From NCBI GenBank assembly GCA_009746045.1, contig RPFO01000368.1, forward strand, positions 21,001 to 85,000: a stretch of DNA of 64,000 nucleotides, written 5' to 3'. The notes under the pieces were generated by a model. That model saw nothing but the letters and a program-made list of their open reading frames with translations, was not told the origin of the DNA and did no database searches. The position numbers and the translations under genes are program-made. This DNA is from Mesostigma viride (lineage: Eukaryota; Streptophyta; Mesostigmatophyceae; Mesostigmatales; Mesostigmataceae). Shown in pieces: positions 20,066 through 31,345 of this stretch (within the stretch, counting starts at the first letter, position 1; each line of letters begins with the position of its first letter).

Positions 20066-20948
20066 CATATTCTCCCTTCTCCAGCGCTCTGACGGCGAGA
20101 TCTGGGCTCCATCCATCTCCGCCCCCACCCTCCGTTCCATCCTCATGGAAGCCTTCCAGCAGCACGTGACCCCCCTTGCTGCTGACGTCGCAGCAATGGG
20201 TGGCCCGCTGGCTGCTGAACTTCCTCACCTCACCGCCACTCTCCACTGCCATTTCCGCCTCCACTGCCGACATCAAAGCCCAGCTCCTCGACCTCGACCA
20301 CCGCCTTCAAGCCACCGCCACCGCCCTTGAGAGCTTGCATGACACCGCCGGCCTCACCGCCCAAGCGGTGAAGGACATCGCCGCCCAGCCGGCGCCTGCT
20401 GGCCCGGCCGGCGATGCTCCCTCAACCTGGGCGGACTTGCTTAAGCAGCACACCACCTCCACCACCTCCACCATCACGGCACAACTCAAGCAACAAGCCC
20501 TCGACCTTCGCGAGGAAGCCGACATTGCCAGGCGCAGCCACAATGTCATCGTCAAGCACTTCGACCAGCCGGCAGGTGAGACCTCCACGAGCCTTCTTGA
20601 GGCATTTAAGCGCGACATTCTTGCCCCCATGCTACTCACTGGTGAGCTGGACATGTCGGCTGTCCGCCTCCCCCGCGCGCGGGGGAAGGCTGGCCCGGCA
20701 CCCGTGCTCCTCACCTTTAAGTACATGGCGGACAAGCTGTCGTTCCTTAAATGCGCAAGAAGCTCTCGGAGACTCGCTTCACGCTGGACGACGACTTGAC
20801 CCTGGCCCAGCAACAGCGGCGACGCGAGCTATGGCCGACCTACCTTCAGCTCCGGCAGAGCGCAAGGGGGAAGCCGGTATACTGGAGGGGGGCGGTCATC
20901 CACGTTGACCACAAGCCCTGGCAGGCCCCCCCTGCCACCTCAGACTAG
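20066..20948 (+). pseudogene. ORF1-type protein, 5'-truncated and frameshifted
   Basis: Starts inside the protein (SDGEIWAPSISAPTLRSIL, then EAFQQHVTPLAADVAAMGG). It shifts frame near 20200 into HDTAGLTAQAVKDIAAQPAP and REEADIARRSHNVIVKHFD, and shifts again near 20755 into KKLSETRFTLDDDLTLAQQ and LWPTYLQLRQSARGKPVYW. It matches copy C closely in order and content. Confidence 0.78.
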
Positions 20949-21081
20949 GGAATATATACCAGTAGTGTAGATTAGTCAGGCTTAGCCTAGCATGTGGCCC
21001 ACGCGCATGTGCGCCCATAATGGCCCCCATGGATGATGCCTTCAGAATTTAGCCACGCCCTGCCTATAATGGGACCCCCAT

Positions 21082-21426
21082 TAATTAATTAATTAAAATC
21101 ATAGTAGCTCCGTTGGGAGCATATGTAACACATAGCCCTGAGAAAGGGGCATCTATGGGTTTGTAATACAATCAGGGCTACAACCTGCAGGTGGAGGATG
21201 TACAACTATCACCTGCTCTGGGTGCACAAGGTGCACCTGCACCGCCATGATGGTTCATGCCTCCTTATCAAGCACAGGCACCCAGGGGGGGCTTGAGGAG
21301 AGGGCCTAGAAGGCCTGCATGACATATGGGGTGGAAGGTATGTGGCTAGGCTATAGCTGGTGTACACATGGCATCTCAGCAGAGAGTAACTCCCTGCATA
21401 GGCATAGCATGGCTAAATTCTTGACT
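21082..21426 (-). mobile_element. 5'-truncated 3' end of ORF1-type retroposon
   Basis: Target duplication GGGACCCCCAT at 21071-21081 and 21427-21437. The tail TTAATTAATTAATTAA is at the left, followed by a CTCC-GTTG-GGAG hairpin, as expected for a minus-strand insertion. Confidence 0.82.
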
Positions 21427-21847
21427 GGGACCCCCATAGATGTCGCATTAAGAATTTAGCCATGCTATGCCATGGAGAGAGATGCTCTCTGTCGAGAAGC
21501 CATGCCCTAGCTCTTGTATAGCCATGATGATCTTCCCCCACATGACATACTCCCCCTTAGCTGGGCATAGTGTGAAGTTCATGAGGGTGCAGGTGCCCTG
21601 GTGCACCTAGAGCAAGGGTAGCTTACATTAATTCCCACCCTTGCAGGAAGTAGCCCAGAATGTATTAAAAGCCATATGCCCCTTCTCAGGGATATGTGCT
21701 ACATGTACTCCCAACGGAGTTATGTTTCTAATTAATTAATACTCCCAACGGAGTTATGTTCCTAATTAATTATTCTATCTATTATAAGACGCGGCGCAAA
21801 ATCGCCTCGGTTCCTGTGTTACGAGCCATTTTGCAACATCACGCCAC

Positions 21848-22513
21848 TGTTACGTCCCGGCCCTTTTGGACGGACGTAACAATGGAATAAATTATGTAGT
21901 TTGACTTGTTGTCATGGTCCGTAGGACTTTGGGACTCATTTCGGGACTTAATTTGGGAATTGTCCCTTGGTCAGGACTTTTGTATGGAACTATGACAGTT
22001 TGGGTGATTCGGACTAGTTATTTTGGGCCTAGGTTGTTGTATGCGTGTACCTTCTAGGGGCCGGTGCAGTCGCGCCGCGCTGCGTACTTTATAGCTAGTT
22101 GAGATATTGTACTCATGCGTGGATTCTGTAGGCGAGGGTCGATGTCGACCCGAGGATCTTGTGTGGACTGCATGCTTTGGAAGGTCGGCGCCATGTCGGC
22201 GCCCCTTGCCAGCGTAGTGGCAGACCTAGGTGAAATTGGTCCGAGGACGAGAGTCTCGTCCTCTTGGTTTGATGAATGATAAGTGCGAATACGCCTACAC
22301 ATTGAACCGGGGCAATTATCCATTTGTAATTGGTATTGCTAGCCATTATAAGTGTGTATTAATTAGCTTGGCATCAAGCCGTGTGCCAGATATCTCACGA
22401 CCCCAGTCGTGAAGCGCAATCTGCATTAGGCCACCTTGAATCTTCCTAATTCCGGCAAGAAGGGTCTTTCGCTACGTAGCTCAGGCTAGGTGTGTCTGGG
22501 CTGGGACGTAACA
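21848..22513 (+). repeat. Gypsy 5' LTR
   Basis: 666 bp; begins and ends with an inverted TGTTACGTCCC/GGGACGTAACA pair. It differs from the 3' LTR by small indels and scattered substitutions, mainly in its last 150 bases. Confidence 0.92.
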
Positions 22514-22514
22514 C

Positions 22515-22527
22515 TGGTTATCGGAGG
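22515..22527 (+). other. Gypsy primer binding site (tentative)
   Basis: TGGTTATCGGAGG lies one base inside the 5' LTR. It resembles the Copia primer site at 4222-4233 with one extra T, so an initiator-methionine tRNA is the likely primer. Confidence 0.55.
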
Positions 22528-23604
22528 AAATGTGCTGGAGAGGTCAGCTAACTCTCGCGGAGAGGGTTAGGGAAGCCAATTAGGAAACCAGGGCGGTGCT
22601 TGGCGTAGATAGAGGTTCCGGAATTCAACGATTGCTGACAGGTCGGCGGCCAGCCCGTAAAGGGATTCAACGACGACCTAGGCAGCAAGCGGCCAGTCCG
22701 GGATACTCGGCGGGGCTAGCAATAGTCCTGTGGTGAGGTGCTGTCAACGAAAGCGTTCAGCTCTCCTGTTTTCAACGACACCAAGTGGCGGCCAGGGCTT
22801 GCCTTCAACGACACCGGGTGGCGGCCAGCTCAGGAGGGATGAACGTCATCGAAGATGGTACGTCCCCTAGTTTAGATTTATCCTTCTAGACGCTTGCTTT
22901 CTCTCCGGGACCGCACGCGTAGGGGGTTCTTGTTATACGTTGTGCTTCTATAGGTTCGTTGTGAATGTCGTTGGTGCCAATGGAAGTCGCGGATGACGAC
23001 CATTCGTTGTTTGACCTGTCGTGGGGGTGGATACCGTCTGGCTGTTGCCGACTGTGTTGACGGTGTCTACCTCCGTGTGCTTATTGTATAGCCCTTTGCC
23101 GCGGAAGGCTGGGGCGTGTGCTGTGTTAGATTCCGTCTTCTTCCTCGTTGCGTTATGTGGTAACTGCACTGCACTTAGAGGTATTCCTGGGATTCCCCTT
23201 TTCCTTCTTGCAAGCTTCTGCTAGCCTATATGCATTACGTCCCTACAGGGCATGGGAGGAATACATTAAGGATAAGGGCTCTATTGCCAGGTGGAAGGGG
23301 TTTGATAACATTACAGATGCAGATAGGTTTGTTAGGGAACACATGCCATTGCCTGAGGGGATGCACACCACTCGTGAATGCTCCAAGCCACCCACGATCA
23401 GCAGTCAGGGGGAGGGGACAGCAGTTACAGTTACCTTCTCTCAGTTGACCATTGGCCCTAGCAGACAGTAGAGGAGATTATTACTAGGGAATAGTACTAG
23501 GTCCTACATATATAAGATCTATAGCACGTGGTTGCCCTCTCTCCCTCTCTCTCTTTCTTTCTGGGGAGGTGTTGCCTGCAGTGTAAGGTATCGGTACGAG
23601 CACC
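22528..23604 (+). other. Gypsy leader region
   Basis: No open frame of note. It contains repeated TTCAACGACACC..GTGGCGGCCAG units at about 22769-22830 and related TTCAACGA pieces from 22625. Confidence 0.55.
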
Positions 23605-23861
23605 ATGCCACGGAAACGGAGAGAACCTGTCAACAGAGAGATAGAACAGGCAGACAACCACGAGCAAGGTATAGAGGTGGTAGAGGTACCACCGCACGTC
23701 CAAGTAGGGACAGGTACAGGTGAGGTCATGGAGAGACCTGCGGAAGGCTCCCCACGATCCAGAGACCAGGGCCGCAGAGATTCATCAGATGATGACAGTC
23801 CAGACTCCAGGTTGGAACAAGGGGGGACGGGCGCAGCCAGGAGATGCTCCAGCAGGGTTTC

Positions 23862-23902
<41 letters not shown>

Positions 23903-23944
23903 GCAGCGACAGCAGCAACAGCAGCAGCAACAGCAGCGACAGCA

Positions 23945-23982
<38 letters not shown>

Positions 23983-25735
23983 CGTCACCGCAGCAGCAAC
24001 GGCAACAACAGCAGCCCCGACCGCGGCAACAACAACCTCAGACGAGACTACAGTGGCTACCCCATGAGCCTGAGCAGCAGGGAGACGAGAATGAAGATAC
24101 CCTGCCCTACCGTTATCAGCAGCCAGCTACAGGGCGGCCATCGCATCCTTGGGCGGGGCGGGGGCGTCCCCAGGGACCTCCGCCGGGCCCCACCCACCGG
24201 GGCAGACGCAGAGTGTCCTTCGGCAGCACCTCCCTGTTACCCACGGCGCTATGGAATTCGGATGAGGATGGGGAGATTCCAGGGGCAGATGGCGAGTTCG
24301 ACGATCTGGAGGGGACTGGCGAGGTTGACGAGGAACCAGTTACGCAGGGCCCACCTGTTGGTACTCATAGACCACGGGCCAGGCCAGGGGATGACAGAAG
24401 CAGTGTCACTGCCCGAGGCGAGGAGACTCATTCGCCCGTCCAGCGTCCGGTACCTCAACCGCAGCGTCCACGGGTGTTTGACAGCAGCGTGGTCCCATCG
24501 CCTGCGCCTGTCGGCAACCTTAATTTCAGCAGGGTGGCCTTGGATGACCCGGGGTACGAACATCCCTCATCAGTACAGGTGCGGCGGACTCATGGTACGC
24601 CGTCCAGGTCCGGATCTCTCCCCCGGTCGCAGCCCCCCGCCTTCGGCTCCATCTCCTACGTAGACGTCGGTGGGCCCATCACCAACGCGGTAAAGGCCCC
24701 ACCGATGCCCAATTTCAAGAATGTACCCAAGCTGCACGCAGACATGAAACCGCGCGAGGTAGACGAATGGGGACGCATGTGGCAACAGCAGTATACCATC
24801 TGGCGCAATCACCACAGCTGGCAGCTGGCCACTTGTGATCTGATCCCGCACGTGGTTAACACCTGCATGGACCCCTCGGTGGTGAGCATCCTGAATTGTG
24901 AGAGCATCGCATCCCAGTCGTACCCGCAAACCGTAGAGGAGCTGATGGATCGGGTGCGCCGCAAGCTGGTGCCCCCAGATGCTGTTATCCACGAGCGACT
25001 CGCATTCGGCAAGCTGCGCCAGGGAACCACCCGTACCGCGAGTTTCTCTCCAAGTTTGAGTCCAGCGCCGCCTACCTGACAGACATGACCTGGTATGAGT
25101 ACAAGATCCGGTTCATTGAGGCACTCAGTCCCGAGCTGCAGGATGAGGTACTGAAGCACTATGCTGAGGTCCCTTGGGAGGAGTGGGACATCTTGAATAT
25201 CCAGAGGTATCTTCTGCAGGTGGCCGACGTCGTGGCTCGCGGGCGCGCACCATCGGTGCGTCGTTTCTTCCGATCAGGTCCCCCGCACGACGGCGAGGGG
25301 AACGATGACTCCCCGATGACCTGGAGGACGGGAACGCTGACCATGGCCTCAACGCCATCGACGCGAGTAAAGCCCGTTGCTTCATGTGCTTTGAGGTGGG
25401 TCACCTCAGGCGCGACTGCCCCAAACTCCGTAGCAGGCACGCTGGACGTGGCACGGGGGAGACCGAGCCCAGGTTTTCAGGCCCGGCGTTCGGCAGTCGC
25501 CCGGACTCCTCCGGCCCAAGGGACAAGCCCCGCAACGCGGACGAGCGGGCGCCAGCAGGCCCGGCAGTTCACGACTCAGCACCAGCAGCCGCGGCCGCCA
25601 GCGATGAGTTCTACCAAGGGCGTGCTGCGCGCGGTCAATGAGATCGAGGCTCATCGACTAGCCTCCGGACAGCGTGCGACCTTTGAGTCACCAGCAGTGG
25701 CCGGTTACGAGTTTGCCGCTGGGAAGTATACTATA
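23605..25735 (+). pseudogene. Gypsy gag, frameshifted, with a long CAG tract
   Basis: The likely start is MPRKRREPVNREIEQ at 23605. A CAG-rich tract follows (about 23859-24000). In the frame open from 23844 come PPMPNFKNVPKLHADMKP, EVDEWGRMWQQQYTIWRNH and ESIASQSYPQTVEELMDRV, the capsid-like part. A one-base shift near 25020 leads to MTWYEYKIRFIEALSPELQD, a capsid C-terminal block. Another shift leads to the CCHC zinc knuckle CFMCFEVGHLRRDC (25378-25419). Gag proteins of this family package the RNA. Three or more shifts make this copy inactive. Confidence 0.82.
23859..24000 (+). repeat. CAG/CAA trinucleotide tract in gag
   Basis: An imperfect CAG repeat with CAA interruptions. It reads as glutamine in the capsid frame, serine/asparagine or alanine in the others. 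Frame changes between MPRKRR and the capsid part fall at its left border, so replication slippage there may have caused them. Confidence 0.9.
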
Positions 25736-25854
25736 ATATATATATATAAGTATATTTAAGTAATAATTATATTTTTATAATATGTTCACTCCGGTGCGCT
25801 TTTCCAGTCCTAGTGGCTGGCCACCTTAGCCATTCTGAGAATGCCCACCTGTGT

Positions 25855-26025
25855 AGGGCAAAGGGGGGGGTGTCTGTTTTGCCCCACATCTGTACCAAAT
25901 ACCAAGGGTGCATTGGTCCTGCACAGTAGCAGGTCACCCTGTTATCATGATGTCAATAGTACGAAGGGTGCATTGGTCCTGCACCGTAGCAGGTCACCCT
26001 GTTATCATGCTATCAGCAGTAAGGG
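25855..26025 (+). repeat. Tandem duplication of about 66 bp
   Basis: Two units carry AAGGGTGCATTGGTCCTGCA, GTAGCAGGTCACCCTGTTATCATG, with few differences. Runs of G border both sides. It lies between gag and protease of the Gypsy element. Confidence 0.8.
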
Positions 26026-26191
26026 GGGGTGTTTGGAATCATACACTGACCCCATGCATAGACGCCGTTGGCGGTAATGGGAAATTACTATTAGGCGTCT
26101 AGCACTAGTGGTTTTATATAGGGTACCGTTGGCGGTAATGGGATATTTTATATGGAATGTAATAATATATTCAGACACGGCCAACCACCGT

Positions 26192-26520
26192 CATGGAGGT
26201 CAAGTTTTTGGTCGACACAGGCGCTTCCACGTCCTTCCTCAACGCGGCACTGGCGCGCCGGCTGGGCCTGACGCCCAGCCCCCACACCGGACGGCCGTGC
26301 ATCTGACCCACTCGGATGGGCGCCAACACCAATCGCCCGGTCTGGCAGAGATCAAAGGTGTGCTGCAAGGCACCCCGTTCGACCTGGCTGCGACCATCGC
26401 ACCGCTGGGCGCAGCGGACATCATCATCGGGCTCGACTTTGGACGCGCAGGATGTGGACATTCGCGTGCGCCGGCGAGTGGTTTGGTTTCCCGATGGTTC
26501 CTTGTGGTGCCCTGACAGCG
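26192..26520 (+). pseudogene. Gypsy retropepsin (aspartic protease), frameshifted
   Basis: MEVKFLVDTGASTSFLNAAL carries the active-site DTG at 26214-26222, then LARRLGLTPSPHTG. After a frameshift near 26280 come AEIKGVLQGTPFDLA and ADIIIGLDFG, the conserved ILG-type element that completes the fold. The protease would cut the Gag-Pol polyprotein. Confidence 0.8.
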
Positions 26521-27854
26521 AGTATAGGGCACATAGCATTACACACGAGCGCCCGGCGGTCCAGCATCCTTGACTCCTTGGCAGTACTTGGACGATCGCG
26601 TGGACGCGTCGTCCCCGGGGGAAGGGGAGGGTTCGCAGGGCGTATGATACCAGATGGCTACTAATAATACCATATACTTCTCTACTATACCTACCTTTTA
26701 TATACTAAGTACTTGTACTGATCCACTACACTTCTTTATGATAACATACTCTTCTTAATTATATTAAACGCGGAAAAGATAACGGCAGGCTCGAGCTACC
26801 ATGGTCCGGATTCTCCCGATTTCTGGCCTGCGCTGGTTGTCTCTTTGATACTCTTCTTAATTATATCTAGCTCCTGTATGATCGGCACGGTTCGGCCTTG
26901 GATCGAGCCGGCCATCTATGTACCTGAATCCACCGCAGCCGCGCGTGGATCCGACGACCCTTCTACTGCCATGCCAGGGATCGATGCGCAGCCGCGCGTG
27001 GATCCGACGACCCTTCTACTGCCATGCCAGGGATCGATGCGCCAGTGTGCGGATATTATATATTTTCGATATTCTCTATTTTCTATATAATATATTTTCT
27101 CCATGCTATATTCTCTATGGGATAATCCGCAAGTGGTGGTGTGCTTGAACGGGTCGTCCCGAAGAGGCACCACGTCAGGCACTCAGCACCGCATGTGCAC
27201 ATGGTCCTAGCCTTTTTGGACATGGGCTCACCGGATGCTTGATGACTCTACTACTAAGGCGTCCGTACCGAGGCGTCTCCGCGTGGGATGCCGGATTCGG
27301 CAGCGAGTGCCAGCGACCCCAGACTACGGCCTGACTGCACGTCGCGTCCCGCGTGACCAACGGACGCAGAGTCCCATGGCACGCGGCCAAGTATTATTAT
27401 AGGGAGTCTTCCGGCTGGCGGCTATGAGTCACGGCTCCCTGACTTCCTGGCGCATGAGGGACGCGCCTCGCTTCTCGTGCACCCGTACGTGATTAATTTC
27501 ACCATTGCGGCACGGTGCATGGAGACGGCACGGTGCGTGGAGGCTGTTGCAACCCCGATGCGACTGGGCGATCAGGCAGGGCGGAGCCTGTACTGAATCG
27601 ATCGTGGCCGACCGGCAAGCAGATGTACAGCACCTTGTTGAATTGTCGGTAGCCAACCAATTGGCTACCCCGGCATTGAGTCGACGCCTAGCTGGGTCAG
27701 GGCACTCCTGGGCTCGAGTAACCGTGCATGCGGGGCGCGCCCGCGTCCGCCGCGACCGTCGGGAGTAAGGGCCCCCGGGGCTGCAAGCATATGCGGGCAC
27801 GGTGCAGTTGCATGGCGACAGCACGTACTGCCGGCAGTAGTGGTGGATGACCCA
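26521..27854 (+). other. Decayed Gypsy interior, no domain recognised
   Basis: AT-rich to 27120, then GC-rich. A tandem pair of 53-bp units (about 26934-27040, with GCGCGTGGATCCGACGACCC) is the only clear structure apart from the 82-bp dispersed repeat at 26766-26847. Confidence 0.55.
26766..26847 (-). repeat. 82-bp dispersed sequence, copy 1
   Basis: The exact reverse complement of 55018-55099. Partial copies lie at 33180-33226 and 52398-52422. All share the start CAA(A/G)GAGACAACCAGCG. No open frame or known RNA family was recognised. Confidence 0.85.
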
Positions 27855-27874
27855 CACTAGGAAGTCGGCGGAAA

Positions 27875-28165
27875 TTCGCACTGAGATTTCTTGAGATTTT
27901 TCTGAGTTTTTTTGAGATTTACCTACACAAATCTTGAGAAATCCTGAGAAATCCTGAGAAATCCTGAGAAAATCCTGAGAAATCCTGAGATAAATCTTGA
28001 ATTTTCCTGAGATTGCCCTGATTTTTCCTGATTTTTTTTGTCTTCACAAAATCTGGTAAGTGCACACCTCGGGTCCTGAGATTTCTGGTGAAAAACCCAG
28101 GTCTTGAGATTTTGACTTTGTAGTGAAAATCTCAGGACAAAATCTCAGGACAATCTCAGGACAAA
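27875..28165. repeat. Subterminal repeats, left side of CACTA-like element
   Basis: About 20 copies of TCCTGAGA/TCTTGAGA in both orientations, likely transposase binding sites by analogy with other CACTA elements. Confidence 0.7.
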
Positions 28166-28785
28166 AAAACGAGTAGAATCTCAAGAAAATCAAGAACATG
28201 CACAGGCGAATTCTCCAGCCATTCTGGGACAAAAAAATGGTGTTATCAGGGACCGACAGAAATACAACAATGCAAGATGATTACAACAGGGGCATGACTC
28301 ACAATCAGTGCATTTATTACATTGATAAATATTATTTAAAAAATCTTTTATTCATAGGCAAAAAAAAAATCACAACAAAAAGAGGATTGTTTCTTCATCG
28401 TTTGGCAGATCTTGTAGATCATTTGGTTCTTCATATACTCTGCCAAACTGTGCTTCGTTGCACATTTACCTGCACGCATAAACCAGGAAGGGGGAAAAAC
28501 AGCATTAAACAGGACCATGATTAGAAACGCTGGGCTGCAGCATGTGCACATGTACACCTAACCAGACCAAAGGCATAGCAAACAACATCATGCTCGGCAT
28601 AAAAAAAGATACTTCTGAGTGGTACAAAACATTGAAAGGGTGACCCAAGTGAAAGCCTAGCACCGCCGTTATTGAGATGTGCAAGACCAAGAAACCACGA
28701 CATTGCATATGACCGATGCATTGAAAAAGGGAAAACACGTTAATTAACTGTAAAGCTCCAGGATAACTAGACTAAATTTCTTCAG

Positions 28786-29225
28786 GGCAAGGGACTAAGT
28801 GAATTCAGCAAGCAAGCGTACATGCGCGCAAGGACGAGAGTGGCTAAATAAGGAAGCAAGGGCCTAACAAAGGAAGCAAGGGACTTATTAGATTCAGCAA
28901 GCAAGCAATTGCAAGCATGCAAGGAAGAGGGGCTAACAAAGGAAGCGAGGGCCTAACAAAGGAATCAGGGGACTGATTCCATTCAGCAAGTGGTCAAGCA
29001 TGCAGGGAAGGAACGGCCTAACCAAGTAGGCAAGGTCATATCAAAGGAAGCAAGGCATTAATTAAATTCAGTAAGCATGCGAGGAAGAGTGGCTTACAAA
29101 GGAAGCATGGGACTAAGAAAGGAAGCAAGGGACTAATTACATTCAGGAAGCACGCATGCAAGGAAGCAAGGGAATAAAGCAAGGAACTAATCAAATTCAG
29201 CAAGCGGCTAAACAACCAAGCAAGG
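28786..29225. repeat. Irregular GGAAGCAAGGG-type minisatellite
   Basis: Units such as AAGGAAGCAAGGGACTAA and ATTCAGCAAGCAAGC alternate at uneven spacing. The same repeats continue at 31206-31345, so copy B was inserted inside one repeat field. Confidence 0.8.
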
Positions 29226-29235
29226 GCCTCATCAA

Positions 29236-31205
29236 TTAATTAATTAATTAAACTCGTGCTCCCGTTGGGGAGTCACGGAGCACCGAAGTGCTTTTAATCC
29301 CTGTGTGTGCACTACAGGAGAAAGGGCAGAGACCCCCAGTCTCCTTCATGCCAAAGGCATGCCACAGCTGCAATCGGGCGCGGCTAGCTAAAAGGACAGG
29401 CTAACGATCCGGCAAACTGTGGGTGCAATAAGACCCATGTGAGCATATCATAGCAAGGAGCGTGGGCAAGTAATCTGAACATAGCCAGGGCGTAGCATGG
29501 CTGTACTAGGACTAGGCTATGGCTGGTTGTGTACCGTGCGTTGGCGGCACGTGACTAGGTGTGTTGGCACAGCTAGGCAACATTCTAGGCATGGCTGCCT
29601 TAGCGGCAGTGACGCCAATGGTTACAAGCTAGGGCTATTGCTATTCTAGCCCGCTGGGGGCGTCCACATCTTGTGGTTGATCATCAGGTCCCCGCCCCTC
29701 CAGTACACCTTGGGCTTCTGGGGGTCCTGCTTATGGCGGAGGTATTCCGGCCACAGGTCGCGTCGCTGCTGTTGCTGAGCGGGGGTGAGGTCGTCATCCA
29801 GCGTCCAGGTGAGGTCGTGCAACCGCTTGCGACGAGAGAGGAACCGCTGCTTATCCTCAGGGGAGGAGAAGGTGAGTAGGACTGGTGGGGGAGCCGCCTT
29901 GTCCCGTGAGTGGGGAAGGCGGTGGCACCCACGCAGTTCTACCTCACCTACCAGGCCCATGAGGGTAAGAAGCTGGTTCTTGAGCTCGTCAGCAAGAGAG
30001 GTTGACGTCTCACCTGGCTTCTGGGGGAAGCGACGTAGCACCACTCGGCACTCGCGGCGAGCGCGATCGGTGACCTCCCGTTGCTGGGCCTGGCGGTGGT
30101 CCTCCAGCTCCTGGAGCTTTGTGGCGATGGCGTCGGTGGTGGAGGCGGTCGCTGACCGCAGCAGGTCCGCGTAGGAGAGCGGCGGGAGGTCGCCAGCATC
30201 CTGCCGGGGTGGCTGGGATGCAATGGTGGCCGTCTGCTCCGCTATCTTGGGGACCTGTGTGGCCAGGGCCTCGGTGTGGGCGGTGATGGCCTCAAGCTTC
30301 TTCAGGAGCACGCCACACTTGCCCTCCACCTGGTTAAGGCGAGAGACAAGTGCCGCATGCGTTTCCGAAGCTTGTGCCGCGGTGTGCAGCGTCGTGAACT
30401 GGGGCTGGAGCTTGTGGACGACCTTGGTTTCCACGTTGGAGACCCGGGCCTCGACCGTGTTGAGCGTGGTGTTCAGCGATGTCAGCTGCTCGGCCAGCGG
30501 CCAGGTCACGTGCTCCTCCAGCACTGCGCGGATGTCATCCTTGCAGAGGGAGGAAGCCGAGGGGGCTGCCGGCTGTGCGGGGGCTGGGGTGCGGAGCGTG
30601 CGGGTGATGTCGATGAGGCGGAGCTGGAAATGGCTGGTCAAGATAGCCAGGCGTTGTTGTGCTTCGTTCATAGCATAGAGCCAGGACATGTCTCCATCGT
30701 AGTCAATAGCCCCCTTCACGAAGAGCTTCCGCTCCTGTTCGAGGAACTGGAGAACCTCAATGCATTCCTGCGGCGACAATTCTTGCCACCCGGTGAGGGA
30801 GAATCCTCGGTCGCCGGGGAGGAACTGGCGCCATTTGCGAGCGTGGCAGGGTTTCTTGGGCTCAGGCGAGGCGCTGGGAGATGGGGCTGCTGGCGGTGGG
30901 TTGGCAGGCCCAGACGGCTGGTTGGCGGGTAAGCCTGGCGGCGGAACAATGGCGAGGGCGAGAGGGTTGGGCTGGGCGCTGGGAAGCTGTGCCAGCTCCT
31001 TTTCCAGCCCTCGTTTTGCTTTGGTAGTCGTCATAGCTGGTCACGTGCGTAACTTTGTCTATACTGCGTGGCAGCCGTAACCGTTTATACTGGCAAGTGC
31101 GTCTTAGAAAGGCGCATCGAATGCAAGTGGTCTGACCGAATTTGGGGCTCAGACGCAAAAGATCTGAACTCCGCCGTCAGCCATACCGCCGTCAGCCATT
31201 TGCGT
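29236..31205 (-). mobile_element. ORF1-only non-LTR retroposon, copy B, complete
   Basis: 1,970 bp between perfect 10-bp target duplications GCCTCATCAA (29226-29235 and 31206-31215). On the minus strand it holds a leader of about 170 bp with the small hairpin, one intact frame (31034-29646) and a 3' leader. It ends in a type I hairpin (CTCC-CCAAC-GGGAG) and TTAATTAATTAATT tail. No reverse transcriptase is encoded. It shares its last 250 bases with 8125-8369 and its terminal hairpin with the LINE end at 52040-52084. Confidence 0.92.
29646..31034 (-). CDS. ORF1-type RNA-binding protein of retroposon copy B, intact
   Basis: 462 residues with no stop. Residues 1-75 are proline/alanine-rich with a basic patch (EPKKPCHARKW). 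Residues 75-160 hold the region shared with copy A (LSPQECIEVLQFLEQERKLF). Residues 165-330 are long helical stretches (NTTLNTVEARVSNVETKV, HAALVSRLNQVEGKCGVLL) that could form a coiled coil. The C-terminal third looks RRM-like and then basic: RECRVVLRRFPQKPGE, PPPVLLTFSSPEDKQRFLSR, DDDLTPAQQQQRRDLWPEYL. LINE ORF1 proteins have this plan and form RNA-binding trimers; that function is inferred. The ATG at 31034 follows the conserved leader. Confidence 0.85.
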   Translation of the reverse strand: MTTTKAKRGLEKELAQLPSAQPNPLALAIVPPPGLPANQPSGPANPPPAAPSPSASPEPKKPCHARKWRQFLPGDRGFSLTGWQELSPQECIEVLQFLEQERKLFVKGAIDYDGDMSWLYAMNEAQQRLAILTSHFQLRLIDITRTLRTPAPAQPAAPSASSLCKDDIRAVLEEHVTWPLAEQLTSLNTTLNTVEARVSNVETKVVHKLQPQFTTLHTAAQASETHAALVSRLNQVEGKCGVLLKKLEAITAHTEALATQVPKIAEQTATIASQPPRQDAGDLPPLSYADLLRSATASTTDAIATKLQELEDHRQAQQREVTDRARRECRVVLRRFPQKPGETSTSLADELKNQLLTLMGLVGEVELRGCHRLPHSRDKAAPPPVLLTFSSPEDKQRFLSRRKRLHDLTWTLDDDLTPAQQQQRRDLWPEYLRHKQDPQKPKVYWRGGDLMINHKMWTPPAG

Positions 31206-31345
31206 GCCTCATCAAGGAAGCAAGCAACCACGCAAAGAAGCAAGCAAGCACGCAAAGACGGAAACAAGCATGCAAGGAAGCAAGGGGTTTATCGAACTCA
31301 GCAAGCAAGCATGCAAGGAAGCAAGGAGCAAGTGAGGGACCAAGG

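Larger units (their letters stand above)
19673..21770 (+). mobile_element. Mosaic of type II ORF1 retroposon pieces
   Basis: 19673-20065 is a plus-strand 3' leader truncated just before its hairpin and joined to an ORF1 fragment (20066-20948). That is followed by its own 3' leader (20949-21735) ending in ACTCC-CAAC-GGAGT and TTAATTAAT. The last 35 bases are then repeated once (21736-21770). The 3' leader is split by another insertion at 21082-21426. Confidence 0.65.

Noticed and set aside
23605-24663. Serine-repeat protein gene
   Set aside because: One of three open readings of the CAG tract in a decayed Gypsy gag; the capsid motifs lie in the other frames.
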